Below are positions 31,201-32,387 of a stretch of 64,000 nucleotides of DNA, one piece after another; position 1 is the first letter of the stretch; every line of letters begins with the position of its first letter. A program made the translations under genes and the position numbers. The notes under the pieces were generated by a model, which made no database searches, was not told where the DNA came from, and worked only from the letters and a program-made list of their open reading frames with translations. The DNA comes from Acidobacteriota bacterium (GTDB lineage Bacteria; Acidobacteriota; Thermoanaerobaculia; Multivoradales; Multivoraceae). The DNA is taken from assembly GCA_028875725.1 (NCBI GenBank), contig JAPPCR010000006.1, positions 186,001 to 250,000 on the forward strand, written 5' to 3'.

Positions 31201-31946
31201 GGAGCGAAGTAGAGGCTTTGGTTCACCAGCGTGTAGTCATCGGCGCTGGCCTTTCCGTTGGTCGCCTTCACGTTCAGCGAGACCCCCGTGACCAGTGTTT
31301 GATAGTGCTCCAGTGTCACGGTGAACGACGCCGCCGCGCCTTCCGCGACAGTCGCTGCGCCGGCGTCCTGCCCGAGGGTCACGTAGACGCGGTCGGTGTC
31401 CCGGATGCGGACGTGCGCGCACGACTTGGCGACGTAGTAGCTCACCGCCTGTCCGTCGACGGGATCGAAGCACACGGTCACCGTCTCGTACCCCTCGACT
31501 AGCGCATCGTCGAGGATCTCCAGTTGGACCTTGGCGAATCGGTTGACGGCGTCCACCGTGACGGCGGGGGTGAGGCCGAGAGACGAGTAGTCGGCGCCGC
31601 TCGTTGCGTCTCCCCTGGTCGTGAGGCTCATGGTGATCGACAGGTTCTGGTCGATCCACTTCTGGGTGACGTCCGTGAGTTGGATGAACAGCGCCACCGT
31701 CTGGCCTTCGCTGGCCGTCTTGGTCTGGTTCGAGGTCGGCGCATCGAAGGAGTCTGCGTACCACTGGACGGTAGGGATCGGATAGGTCTGGCCCTCGGCG
31801 GCCTGGCCTAGAAGGGTCAGAATCGACGCGGCGAGCCAGACCGACGCGCGGCTGAGGGAACGGAGCTTCCGCCGGTGGAATTGGGGCCTGGGAGTCACGT
31901 TGAAAGCAGGTGTTTCGCCTGCTCTGAACGCAGGTCGAAACTTCAA
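1260..31946 (-). CDS. Giant Calx-beta repeat protein with C-terminal outer-membrane beta-barrel
   Basis: One uninterrupted frame of about 10,228 codons. Residues 1-52 are a long basic signal peptide (hydrophobic core SVWLAASILTLLG). The start is TTG at 31946 with GGAAG about 10 bases upstream; GTG at 31898 is an alternative giving a more usual signal peptide. About residues 60-1310 hold classic divergent Calx-beta domains, each closing in DDD/DDE and carrying a SDYT motif. About 1310-8920 are mostly 114-115-residue Calx-beta-like repeats very rich in Ser/Thr/Val/Ala. About 8920-9490 are further classic Calx-beta domains, then a PKD-like domain (ADAGDDITVDPGEPVTLDGS), a putative Ig domain (FDPASRVLSGVPQQAG), a Gly-rich linker (about 9730-9810) and a barrel of about 380 residues. 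The barrel starts LTLWGRGHVYRFRG and ends in a terminal Phe (YRIRF) typical of Bam-inserted barrels. Probably exported by Sec and displayed as an autotransporter-like, Ca2+-binding fibre. The ligand is unknown. Confidence 0.9.
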   Translation of the reverse strand: MKFRPAFRAGETPAFNVTPRPQFHRRKLRSLSRASVWLAASILTLLGQAAEGQTYPIPTVQWYADSFDAPTSNQTKTASEGQTVALFIQLTDVTQKWIDQNLSITMSLTTRGDATSGADYSSLGLTPAVTVDAVNRFAKVQLEILDDALVEGYETVTVCFDPVDGQAVSYYVAKSCAHVRIRDTDRVYVTLGQDAGAATVAEGAAASFTVTLEHYQTLVTGVSLNVKATNGKASADDYTLVNQSLYFAPSSQPLVPLSRTVTLRTTQDEVAEGDEDLSISISLSSPDTNPFRDSITFVRKEKRVVIQDDDVARLTLTPPSEAVVEGNPAVFTFSLTKPSDRPIAVFWAFGLQSTFTANKWSDLDSAPSGSLRLEAGETTKSLSIPTLDDAVTENDEYFLLDAVLLRRDQLVGVVESSDLVIAARANILDNDVTSVSIDPTSISVTEGGAATFKVLPDEPAKGREANVEVSWQTVAVEGGAEAGDDYTAVAPTTVTLLPSDREKTITVQTTQDDVIEVPESFKVRLTAGSKASVTTAEATANIADDDTDTVVSLLGPPGPVTEGETATLKIVRSKAAQFETYVTYIVREGTASSADYTVAESTRVTFAPGELEKTFTIQTTEDDIVEGPETFTVFPGGYGGIAKPSGRPTVTIADDDTATLAVSGPAAPVAEGDAATFTVTMSKAASTQTTVYVSTALSGQTPAEANDFTAKYLTLTFAPGEKTKTVSIQTTGDARVEEDETFVLRLSQPALPAGVTLGTATATATIEDDDALTASVADATVSESAANAALTVTLSQAPERAVAFSWATSDGTAAAGSDYTSASGTLTIPAGATTGTVNVALVDDRVDEADKTFTVTLSDPQPSDQVTLSDAAATVTVTDDEDTPTVTLALSSRVVSENGGSTTVTAALSGASSEDVTVTVGTSPVAPADTNDFTQAGTTLTIPAGATRSTGSVTLTAVDDEVVGKTRKVTVSGSVAGGRGVAAPAALTWTILEDDTASLRFSSQSLDVDEGEKATYTITLSRAADHDIQLRCWTSSRSFATPGVDFSRVNIRLTVPAGSTSVACDVQTTEDTLVEHSEALSVNFSRTGSATDGIFAAPGGDTATGWITDDDSETVGFDPASVTVAEGGKASFTIELSNAVSDDVTVKVDWQTADGTAAAGSDYTAQTATTLTIAGGETSATVEVQTTADTLVEGDETFSVSLSNVNAVVSSVTLDTDTATATATITDDDTATLDLDPASVTVAEGGAASFTVVLSQVADSDVTFSWQTADGTAAAGSDYTAQAATTATIAAGDTTATLEVATTDDEVDETDETLTVTIAADSLPDGVTLGTSTATGTITDNDTSTVSLALSPSSITEDGGSATVTATLSAESSKDVTLAVAAIAVSPAVAGDFTLSTNKKLTIAAGATTSTGTVTVAAVDNDVDAPDKEVRISATASGGHGIGAPPSQTLTITDDEGAPTVSLVLGSSSVDEDGGSTAVTATLSAVSSEDVTLTVSASPVSPAVAGDFSLSANKELTIAAGSKTSTGTVTIAAVDNGVDAPDKEVTVSAAVSGGNGVAAPANQTLTIADDEDTPTVSLVLASSSIGEDGGSTAVTATLSAVSSEDVTLTVSGAPVSPAVAGDFSLSANKELTIAAGSTTSTGAVTITAADNGVDAPDKEVTVSATVSGGNGVAAPADQTLTITDDDTATVSLALGSSSIDESGGSTAVTATLSTPSSQEVTLAVAAIATSPAVAGDFTLSANKKLTIAAGATTSTGTVTITAVDNDVDAPDKEVKISVTVSGGNGIAAPASQTLTIADDDTATVSLALGSSSIDENGGSTAVTATLSTPSSQEVTLTVSAAAVSPAVAGDFSLSDNKKLTIAAGSTTSTGTVTITAVDNTVDAPNKEVTVSAAVAGGNGAAAPSDVTLTIADNDTATVSLVLGSSAIDEDGGSTAVTATLSTPSSQEVTLTVSATPASPAVAGDYTLSTNRKLTIAAGSTASTGTVTIAAVDNDVDSPDKEVTVSATVSGGNGAAAPSDVTLTITDDEDVPTAALVLGSTSIGEDGGSTAVTATLSAVSSQDVTLTVAATAVSPAVAGDFSLSTNKTLTIAAGSTSSTGAVTITAVDNDVDAPDKEVTVSATASGGNGVAAPSDQTLTITDDDTATVSLELGSSSISENGGSTTVTATLSIASSEALVLTVSSAPKAPAVSADFTQTGTTLTIDAGATTSTGTVTIKAADNAVDAPDKEVTVSATVTGGNGVRAPPSRVVTITDDEDTPTVALVLSPSSIDEDGGATTVTATLSAPSSAATTLTVSSAAVSPGVADDISQSGTKLTIAAGATTSTGAVTITAVDNDVDAPNKNVTVSATVSGGNGVAAPADQTLTINDDDTATVSLILGSSSISENGGSTAVKATLSTESSQAVVVTVSAAPVSPAVAGDYTLSANKKLTIAAGATTSTGSVTITAADNAVDAPNKSVTVSGTATGGNGIAAPSDVTLTIADNEDTPTVTLALSSSSVTEDGGSSTVTATLSAVSSADVTLTVSAAAVSPAVAGDFTLSTNKKLTIAAGSTTSTGAVTITAVNNDVDSATKSVTVAAAVSGGNGVAAPANQTLTITDDDTRTVSLALGSSSIDEDGGSTTVKATLSAVSTQEVVATVSAAAVSPAVAGDFSLSTNKKLTIAAGATTSTGTVTITAVDNDVDAPNKSVTVSATATGGHGVAAPSDQTLTIADDDTATVSLVLASSSIDEDGGSTAVKATLSTESSEAVVVTVSTAPVSPAVAGDYTLSANKKLTIAAGTKTSTGTVTVTAVDNAVDAPDKSVTVSATATGGNSIAAPSDVTLTIADDEDTPTVSLVMSSSSVSEDGGSTSVTATLSAVSSQAVVVTVSAAPVSPAVAGDFTLSTNKTLTIAAGTTTSTGAVTITGVDNSVDAPNKNVTVSGAVSGGNGVAAPSDVTLTISDDEGTPTATLVLSSSSVTENGGSSTVTATLSAVSSADVTLTVSATAVSPAVAGDYTLSTNKKLTIAAGSKTSTGTVTLVAVNNDVDSATKSVTVSAAVSGGNGVSAPANQTLTITDDDTRTVSLVLGSSSIDEDGGSTTVKATLSAVSTQEVVVTVSASAVSPAVAGDFSLSANKKLTIAAGATTSTGTVTITAVDNDVDAPNKSVTVSATATGGHGVAAPSDQTLTIADDDTATLSLVLASSSIDEDGGSTAVKAALSTESSEAVVVTVSAAPVSPAVAGDYTLSANKKLTVAAGTKTSTGTVTITAVDNAVDAPNKSVTVSGAATGGNAIAAPSDVTLTINDDEDTPTVSLALSPSAISEDGGSTTVTATLSAVSSADVVLTVSASPVSPAVSGDYTLSANKTLTVAAGSTTSTGTVTITGVDNDVDAPDKSVTVSATATGGNGLSAPSNATLTINDDEGTPTATLVLSSSSITENGGSSTVTATLSAVSSADVTLTVSAAAVSPATSSDFTLSTNKTLTIAAGSTTSTGTVTLVAVNNDVDSATKSVTVSAAVSGGNGVAAPANQTLTITDDDTRTVSLALGSSSIDEDGGSTTVKAALSAVSSQEVVVTVSAAAVSPAVAADFSLSSNKKLTIAAGATTSTGTVTITAVNNTVDAPNKSVTVSATATGGHGLPAPSDQTLTIADDDTATLSLVLGSSSIDEDGGSTAVTATLSTESSQDVTLTVSAAPVSPAVAGDYTLSTNKKLTITAGSKTSTGTVTITAVDNAVDAPNKSVTVSATATGGNSIAAPSDVTLTIADDEDTPTVTLALSPSSISEDGGSTTVTATLGAVSSQAVVLTVSAAPVSPAVAGDYTLSANKTLTITAGSKTSTGTVTVTAVDNSVDAPNKSVTVSATATGGNGVAAPSDVTLTINDDEGAPTVSLALSSSSITENGGSSTVTATLSAVSSADVTLTVSAAAVSPATSSDFTLSTNKKLTIAAGSTTSTGTVTITAVNNDIDSASKSVTLSATATGGNGVAAPSNQTLTITDDDTRTVSLVLGSSSIDEDGGSTAVKATLSAVSTQEVVVTVSAAAVSPAVAGDFTVSTNKKLTIAAGATTSTGTVTITAVNNTVDAPNKSVTVSATVTGGHGAAAPSDQTLTIADDDTATLSLVLASSSIDEDGGSTAVEATLSTESSEAVVVTVSAAPVSPAVAGDFSLSSNKKLTIAAGTKTSTGTVTVTAVDNAVDAPDKSVTVSATATGGNSIAAPSDVTLTIADDEDTPTATLALSPSSIDEDGGSTTVTASLSAVSSQTVVVTVSASPVSPAVAGDYTLSTNKKLTIAAGSKTSTGTVTITAVDNDVDAPNKGVTVSAAATGGNGVAAPADKTLTINDDDGTPTVSLVLSSSSITENGGSSTITATLSAVSSADVTLTVSAAAVSPATSSDFSLSTNKKLTVAAGATTSTGAVTITAVNNDIDSASKSVTVSAAVSGGNGVAAPSNQTLTITDDDTRTVSLVLGSSSIDEDGGSTTVKATLSAVSTADVVVTVSAAAVSPAVAGDFSLSTNKKLTIAAGTTTSTGTVTITAANNDVDAPNKSVTVSATATGGHGVAAPSDQTLTIADDDTATLSLVLASSSIDEDGGSTAVKAALSTESSEAVVVTVSAAPVSPAVAGDYTLSANKKLTIAAGTKTSTGTVTITAVDNSVDAPDKSVTVSATATGGNSIAAPSDVTLTIADDEDTPTVSLALGSSSISEDGGSTTVTATLSAVSSADVVLTVSAAPVSPAVAGDYTLSTNRKLTIAAGSTTSTGAVTITAVNNDVDAPNKSVTVSATATGGNGVAAPSNQTLTINDDEGAPTVSLALSSSSITENGGSTTVTASLSAVSSADVTLTVSAAAVSPATSSDFTLTTNRKLTIAAGSKTSTGTVTITAVNNDVDSASKSITVSATATGGNGVSAPSNQTLTITDDDTRTVSLALGSSSIDEDGGSTAVKATLSAVSTQEIVVTVSAAAVSPAVAGDFSLSTNKKLTIAAGATTSTGTVTITAVDNDVDAPNKSVTVSGTATGGHGVAAPSDQTLTITDDDTATVSLVLASSSISEDGGSTAVKATLSTESSQDVTLTVSAAPVSPAVAGDYTLSANKKLTIAAGTKTSTGTVTITAADNAVDAPDKSVTVSATASGGNNVAAPSDVTLTINDDEDTPAVSLALSSSSISENGGSTTVTASLNRTSSQAVVVTVSASPVSPAVAGDFSLSTDKKLTIAAGSKTSTGTVTITAVDNDVDAPNKSVTVSATATGGNGVAAPSNQTLTINDDEGAPTVSLALSSSSITENGGSSTVTATLSAVSSADVTLTVSAAAVSPATSSDFTLSTNKTLTIAAGATTSSGTVTITAVNNNVDSASKSVTVSAAVSGGNGVAAPANQTLTITDDDTRTVSLVLASSSIDEDGGSTTVKATLSAVSSQEVVVTVSAAAVSPAVAADFSLSSNKKLTIAAGATTSTGTVTITAVNNTVDAPNKSVTVSATVTGGHGAAAPSDQTLTIADDDTATVSLVLGSSSIDEDGGSTAVKATLSTESSQAVVVTVSAAPVSPAAAGDYTLSANKKLTIAAGSKTSTGSVTVTAVDNAVDAPDKSVTVSATASGGNNVAAPSDVTLTIDDDEDTPTVSLALGSSSISEDGGSTTVSATLNAVSSQAVVVTVSASPVSPAVAGDFSLSANKTLTIAAGSTTSTGTVTITAVNNDVDAPNKSVTVSATATGGNGVSAPSNQTLTINDDEGAPTVALVLSSSSITENGGSTTVTASLSAVSSADVTLTVSAAAVSPATSSDFTLSTNKKLTIAAGSKTSTGTVTITAVNNDVDSASKSVTVSAAVSGGNGVSAPSNQTLTITDDDTRTVSLVLGSSSIDEDGGSTTVKATLSAVSTADVVVTVSAAAVSPAVAGDFSLSTNKKLTIAAGATTSTGTVTITAVNNTVDAPNKSITVSGTATGGNGVAAPSDQTLTITDDDTATLSLVLGSSSIDEDGGSTAVKATLNTESSQEVVVTVSAAPVSPAVAGDYTLSSNKKLTITAGSKTSTGTVTITAVDNAVDAPDKSVTVSATATGGNSIAAPSDVTLTIADDEDTPTVSLVLSSSSVSEDGGSSTVTATLSAVSSQAVVVTVSASPVSPAVAGDFSLSANKALTIAAGSKTSTGAVTITAVNNSVDAPNKSVTVSATVTGGNGAAAPSNQTLTINDDEGAPTVSLALSSSSITEDGGSSTVTATLSSVSSADVTLTVSAAAVSPATSSDFTLSTNKKLTIAAGSTTSTGTVTITAVNNNVDSASKSVTVSAAVSGGNGVAAPANQTLTITDDDTRTVSLTLGSSSIDEDGGSTAVKATLSAVSTQEIVVTVSAAAVSPAVAGDFSLSTNKKLTIAAGATTSTGTVTITAVDNDVDAPNKSVTVSGTATGGHGVAAPSDQTLTITDDDTATVSLVLASSSISEDGGSTAVKATLSTESSQDVTLTVSASPVSPAVAGDYTLSSNKKLTITAGSKTSTGTVTITAVDNAVDAPDKSVTVSATATGGNSIAAPSDVTLTIADDEDTPTVSLVLSSSSVSEDGGSSTVTATLSAVSSQAVVVTVSAAPVSPALAGDYTLSANKKLTIAAGTKTSTGTVTITAVDNDVDAPNKSVTISATVTGGNGIGAPSDVTLGIADDEDTPTVSLVLSSSSITENGGSTTVTASLNRISSQAVVVTVSASPVSPAVAGDFSLSANKALTIAAGSKTSTGAVTITAVNNSVDSPNKSVTVSASASGGNGVSTPSNVTLTINDDEGAPTVSLVLSSSSITESGGSSTVTATLSAVSSADVTLTVSASAVSPATSSDFTLSANKKLTIAAGSKTSTGTVTITAVNNDVDSASKSITVSATATGGNGVAAPANQTLTITDDDTRTVALALGSSSIDEDGGSTAVKATLSASSSQEVVVTVSAAAVSPAVAGDFSLSTNKKLTIAAGSTTSTGTVTITAVDNDVDAPNKSATVSATATGGHGVAAPSDQTLTIADDDTATLSLVLGSSSIDEDGGSTAVKATLSTESSQNVTLTVSASPVSPAVAGDYTLSSNKKLTITAGSKTSTGTVTITAVDNAVDAPNKSVTVSATATGGNGVAAPSNQTLTINDDEDTPTVSLALGSSAVSEDGGSTTVTATLSAVSSADVTLTVSASPVSPAVAGDFTLSTNKTLTIAAGTTTSTGAVTITGVDNNVDAPNKSVTVSATATGGNGVAAPSDVTLTINDDEGAPTVSLALSSSSITENGGSSTVTATLSAVSSADVTLTVSAAAVSPATSSDFTLSTNKKLTIAAGSKTSTGTVTITAVNNDVDSVTKSVTVSAAVSGGNGVSAPSNQTLTITDDDKRTVSLVLGSSSIDEDGGSTTVKATLSAVSTADVVVTVSASAVTPAVASDFSLSTNKKLTIAAGSTTSTGTVTITAVDNDVDAPNKSATVSATATGGHGVAAPSDQTLTIADDDTATLSLVLGSSSIDEDGGSTAVKATLSTESSQDVTLTVSAAPVSPAVAGDYTLSANKKLTIAAGTKTSTGTVTITAADNDIDAPNKSVTVSATATGGNGVAAPANQTLTINDDDTATLSLVLGSSSITENGGSTAVTATLSKESSQAVVLTVSAAPVSPAVAGDYTLSTNKKLTIAAGSKTSTGTVTITAVNNSVDAPNKSVTVSAAATGGNGVAAPSNVTLTITDDEGAPTVSLALSSSSISENGGSTTVTATLGAVSSQAVILTVSASPVSPATSSDFTLSANKKLTIAAGSKTSTGTVTITAVNNDVDSASKSVTVSAAVSGGNGVSAPANQTLTITDDDKRTVSLVLGSSSIDEDGGSTSVKATLSAASGQDVVVTISASPKSPAVAGDFSLSTNKKLTIAAGATTSTGTVTITAADNSVVAANKKVTVSATATGGNGVAAPSNQTLTITEDDAATLAFESATVTALEGEKASFTVSLSKTVASDVTFSWKTADGTATAGSDYTAQAATSVTLSPGDTSVVLKVQTTTDAVHERFETFTATISAGSLPTGVSLGTATATATIGDDATAPGGVLPTVSLALGSSPISENGGSTTVTASLSAVSSQAVTLTVSAAPVSPAAAGDFTLSTNKKLTIAAGATTSTGTVTITAVDNDVDAPNKSVTVSATATGGNGVAAPSNQTLTINDDDTATLSLVLGSSSITENGGSSTVTATLSKASSQAAVLTVSAAPVSPAVAGDYTLSTNKKLTIAAGATTSTGTVTITAVDNDVDAPNKSVTVSATATGGNGVAAPSNQTLTINDDDTATLSLVLGSASITENGGSTAVTATLSKESSQAVVLTVSAAPVSPAVAGDYTLSTNKKLTIAAGATTSTGTVTITAVDNDVDAPNKSVTVSATATGGNGVAAPSNQTLTITDDEGAPTVSLALSSSSITENGGSSTVTATLSAVSSSDVTLTVSAAAVSPATSSDFTLSTNKKLTIAAGATTSTGTVTITAVDNNADSASKSVTVSASVSGGNNVAAPSNVTLTITDDDTRTVSLVLGSSSISENGGSTTVKATLSAVSTADVTLTVSAAPVSPATASDFSLSTNKKLTIAAGATTSTGTVTITAADNSVVAVNKQVTVSATVSGGNGVAAPSNQTLTITEDDAAILAFGSTAVTAVEGEKASFTVTLSKPAVSDVTFSWQTADGTATAGSDYTAQAATSVTLATGTTSVVLEIQTATDSVYEGSETFTATISASNLPTGVSLGAATATATIGDDPQSPGGVLPTVSLALGSSSIAENGGATAVTATLSAVSSQAVVLTVSAAPVSPAVAGDFTLSTNKKLTIAAGATTSTGTVTITAVDNDVDAPNKSVTVSATATGGNGVAAPSNQTLTINDDEGTPTASLVLGSSSITENGGSTTVTATLSAVSNTDVTLTVSASAVSPATASDFSLSTNKTLTVAAGATTSTGTVTITAVDNEVDTPDKQVTVSATISGGNGIAAPANQTLTIEDDDSTTRTPPGSPSTTTLSIGPASQTITEGESASFTVSLSQVLTTDVSFHCTTSDGSATGGVDYTAVSAQIDTITAGATEIVLTVPTSGDSDEEGEETFTMTMAADDLPAGVTLGSTTVTVTITDDGQEPESAPAPPPPPSPVLSIDSPDQTVSEGQVARVTVSLSRPLANDLSFLWATENGTARARADYRGPRSTATAVIAAGETSTTLAIRTVDDTDMEENETFAIVLIADDVPADVDIGANRATVTIVDDDEAVLSIGPASQAVAEGEAAALTVSLSSPVSSDVSFSWRADEGSATAEADFTATPDGTVTITAGETEATLTIPTAGDDLVEGEETFTVRLSASSLPDRCVLGATEATVTIKDDDRATLSISDVSVDEGDTASVTVSISGTLASELALGWQTTDDTAVDGADYTAQPYTETVFAAGETTKTLSIPTADDSLVEGDETFLVTIEPLDLPPGVDLGATAATATITDDDRAVLSVGPSPQTVREGGTVHFKIEISAAVDHDLTVSWYTVGGDAEAGTDYVFASGTVTFAAGDTKGKSISVKTVSDTTIEEEETFTIVLETVDAPPAGVTLDPPAEVKIGDVNKRPVADAGDDITVDPGEPVTLDGSGSSDRESGPLTWSWSQTGGEPVDLSDASSVNPMFIAPNPPGALTFSLVVNDGIATSEPDRVTVTVRDAKPRFLETVDDMSYVAGRRIDPMPLPAASGGNGTLAYRLESQPAGLAGLDFDPASRVLSGVPQQAGRFTFTYRAEDADDDRSLGDAAVQSFQVLVDATAEKAALKRALAGFGRGTLFGAIESIGYRFSETPGGGVLSVAGQQVPFDDSATGAAATGSSFSSGFGQSLFGGGGGWGPGLGGAQGSGFGFGPGAFGGGFGGWSYGPGMGTPPFGGGFGLDSFDISGSPPAAPEILDRRERTARLLGGTSFVLPLLQQSANGEEAQPDSERKRRLTLWGRGHVYRFRGDPGDSSFDGELQTAWIGLDARGRRWLAGAAVSFAVDAVADYAFGDEGAMDGRLEMSMAAVYPYARFTTESGAEFWALLGAGSGDATTHRRDADREASDASLAIGAAGMRQPLKLKNTRTELALRAEAGFARIETAGGERAIDDLSADTGFARLGLEASREFSLGNSNSLTPFAQVSGRFDDGDDVSGAGLEVAGGLRVASSRFQVELQGRTLALHEESGYRERGASITARMNPATDGSGLSLSLGPTWGAANGGDSLWRDEMPRGNFAGSHEAGVQAGIGYGFAFDRIRAVLTPLLEVRIAQDTNLRLGARFAPANGAGSFAPGATRESGRTFELQLGLERRESDQAKPEHLVSAEYRIRF
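1263..2400 (-). other. Segment encoding the C-terminal outer-membrane beta-barrel of the giant protein
   Basis: About 380 residues of alternating amphipathic strands with frequent Trp/Tyr/Phe at strand ends (for example SAEYRIRF at the C terminus and AAVYPYARF inside). The final residue is Phe, as in the beta-signal recognised by BamA. The segment follows a Gly-rich linker encoded at about 2520-2760. Its composition (Arg, Glu, Asp, aromatic) differs sharply from the Ser/Thr/Val repeats upstream. This supports an outer-membrane translocator or anchor, as in type V secretion. It does not obviously match one named autotransporter family, and no passenger-cleavage site is evident. Confidence 0.75.
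5200..8350 (-). repeat. C-terminal flank of the repeat array with two interspersed classic Calx-beta domains
   Basis: About seven 114-residue repeats, interrupted twice by a different Calx-beta domain that opens EGEKASFTV, carries TADGTATAGSDYTAQA and ends in an IGDD..(S/A)PGGVLPT spacer. The two copies (about 5915-6275 and about 7975-8340) lie about 2,065 bp apart, which is six single-domain steps. A block of six domains therefore appears to have been duplicated here too. Beyond 5200 the domains become unique again. Confidence 0.7.
9700..24850 (-). repeat. Higher-order tandem array: 1,374-bp unit made of four Calx-beta-like domains
   Basis: A marker phrase encoding part of the GHGVAAPSDQ segment (plus-strand tcggagggggcggcgac-like) recurs at about 9751, 11124, 12843, 14218, 15592, 16966, 18340, 19714, 21088, 22462 and 23836. 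The step is 1,374 bp throughout, except 11124 to 12843, which is about 345 bp (one domain) longer. Each unit encodes, in protein order, four subtypes: one opening EGAPT/EDTPT with SITENGGSS and VNNDVDSASKS; one opening TRTV and ending GGHGVAAPSDQ; one opening TATV with LSTESS and GGNSIAAPSD; and one opening EDTPT with VDAPNKS. Subtypes are 114, 114, 115 and 115 residues, summing to 458 codons. About eleven units are present. Confidence 0.88.
24850..27930 (-). repeat. Simpler monomeric run of Calx-beta-like repeats preceding the higher-order array
   Basis: About nine domains of roughly 114-115 residues, with the same core as the array (TATLS, SPAVAGDF, LTIAAG, VDAPDKEV, GGNG.AAP, then DDD/DDE). 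They lack the regular four-type rotation: subtype order is irregular and Asp-Lys-Glu-Val replaces Asn-Lys-Ser-Val in most. They look like the ancestral or less homogenised N-terminal flank from which the 1,374-bp units arose. This is inferred from the pattern only. Confidence 0.7.
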
Positions 31947-31996
31947 ATGGCGCTTGCTTCCAAGCCTGACAAGATCGGCAGTAAATAGGTCGTGTG

Positions 31997-32005
31997 CCCC
32001 CCCCC
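31997..32005. repeat. Homopolymer tract of nine C (G on the coding strand of the giant gene)
   Basis: Nine consecutive C residues, 51-59 bases upstream of the TTG start of the giant surface-protein gene. Tracts of this length in front of surface-protein genes are classic slippage sites for phase variation in other bacteria. Here the tract is non-coding, so any effect would be on promoter spacing or the mRNA leader. Confidence 0.5.
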
Positions 32006-32222
32006 ATTTCCGTGTGTTTTGCGTAAAGCCGAGGCAGGCTTCGAGGCGCTGCCGGTCGGGCAGCCCGGAAGCGGCGAGAAGCGCGATGAGAGGGTCTCCC
32101 GCGGACCTCTCGAAGAGCGCGGGCGCTCGCCGTGTAGAACGAGTCAGGAAACGGCCACCCGTGTCCGTCTTCCGGCGGCTGTCGACGCCGGGGCGCTGTT
32201 CGGCGCTTCCGTTTCTCTCTAC

Positions 32223-32239
32223 CTACAAAATGGGATATG
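32223..32239 (+). promoter_or_regulatory. Conserved element, copy 1 upstream of the hybrid kinase (partial)
   Basis: CTACAAAATGGGATATG matches the first 17 bases of the element upstream of the secreted paralog at 43603 (CTCCCAAATGGGATATG). The downstream half is less well conserved (CTTGATTAGTTTT, with a shorter gap). It may be a second binding site for the same regulator, or a degenerate copy. Confidence 0.45.
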
Positions 32240-32303
32240 TGGTGCTTGATTAGTTTTCATTGCTGTTTTCTGCTCAGATTCGTGTAGTGGAGCGGAAATA
32301 CAT

Positions 32304-32343
32304 CTACAAATCGGGAGTGGCGCGGCATGTTGAACTTGGTGTA
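32304..32343 (+). promoter_or_regulatory. Conserved element, copy 2 upstream of the hybrid kinase (full spacing)
   Basis: CTACAAATCGGGAG, then 17 bases, then CTTGGTGTA. Both halves and the spacing match the element before the secreted paralog at 36189 (CTCCAAAACGGGAG, 17 bases, CTTGGTGTA). It lies 45-84 bases before the kinase ATG. It is read here as an operator plus -10-like box, suggesting the kinase gene is co-regulated or autoregulated with the paralogs. Confidence 0.55.
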
Positions 32344-32387
32344 AGGAAGAGCCGGGGGCAGGACGAGCACTGCTGCGCCTCCGACCG

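Larger units (their letters stand above)
31947..32387. promoter_or_regulatory. Divergent control region between the giant protein gene and the hybrid kinase gene
   Basis: 441 bp without a convincing gene. It contains a run of nine C (31997-32005), two plus-oriented copies of the conserved CTMCAAA..GGGA element (32223-32239 and 32304-32343), and an AT-richer stretch (about 32220-32310) that stands out from the GC-rich surroundings. Transcription must leave in both directions, because genes start at 31946 (minus) and 32388 (plus). I see no convincing consensus sigma-70 promoter for either gene. Confidence 0.6.
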
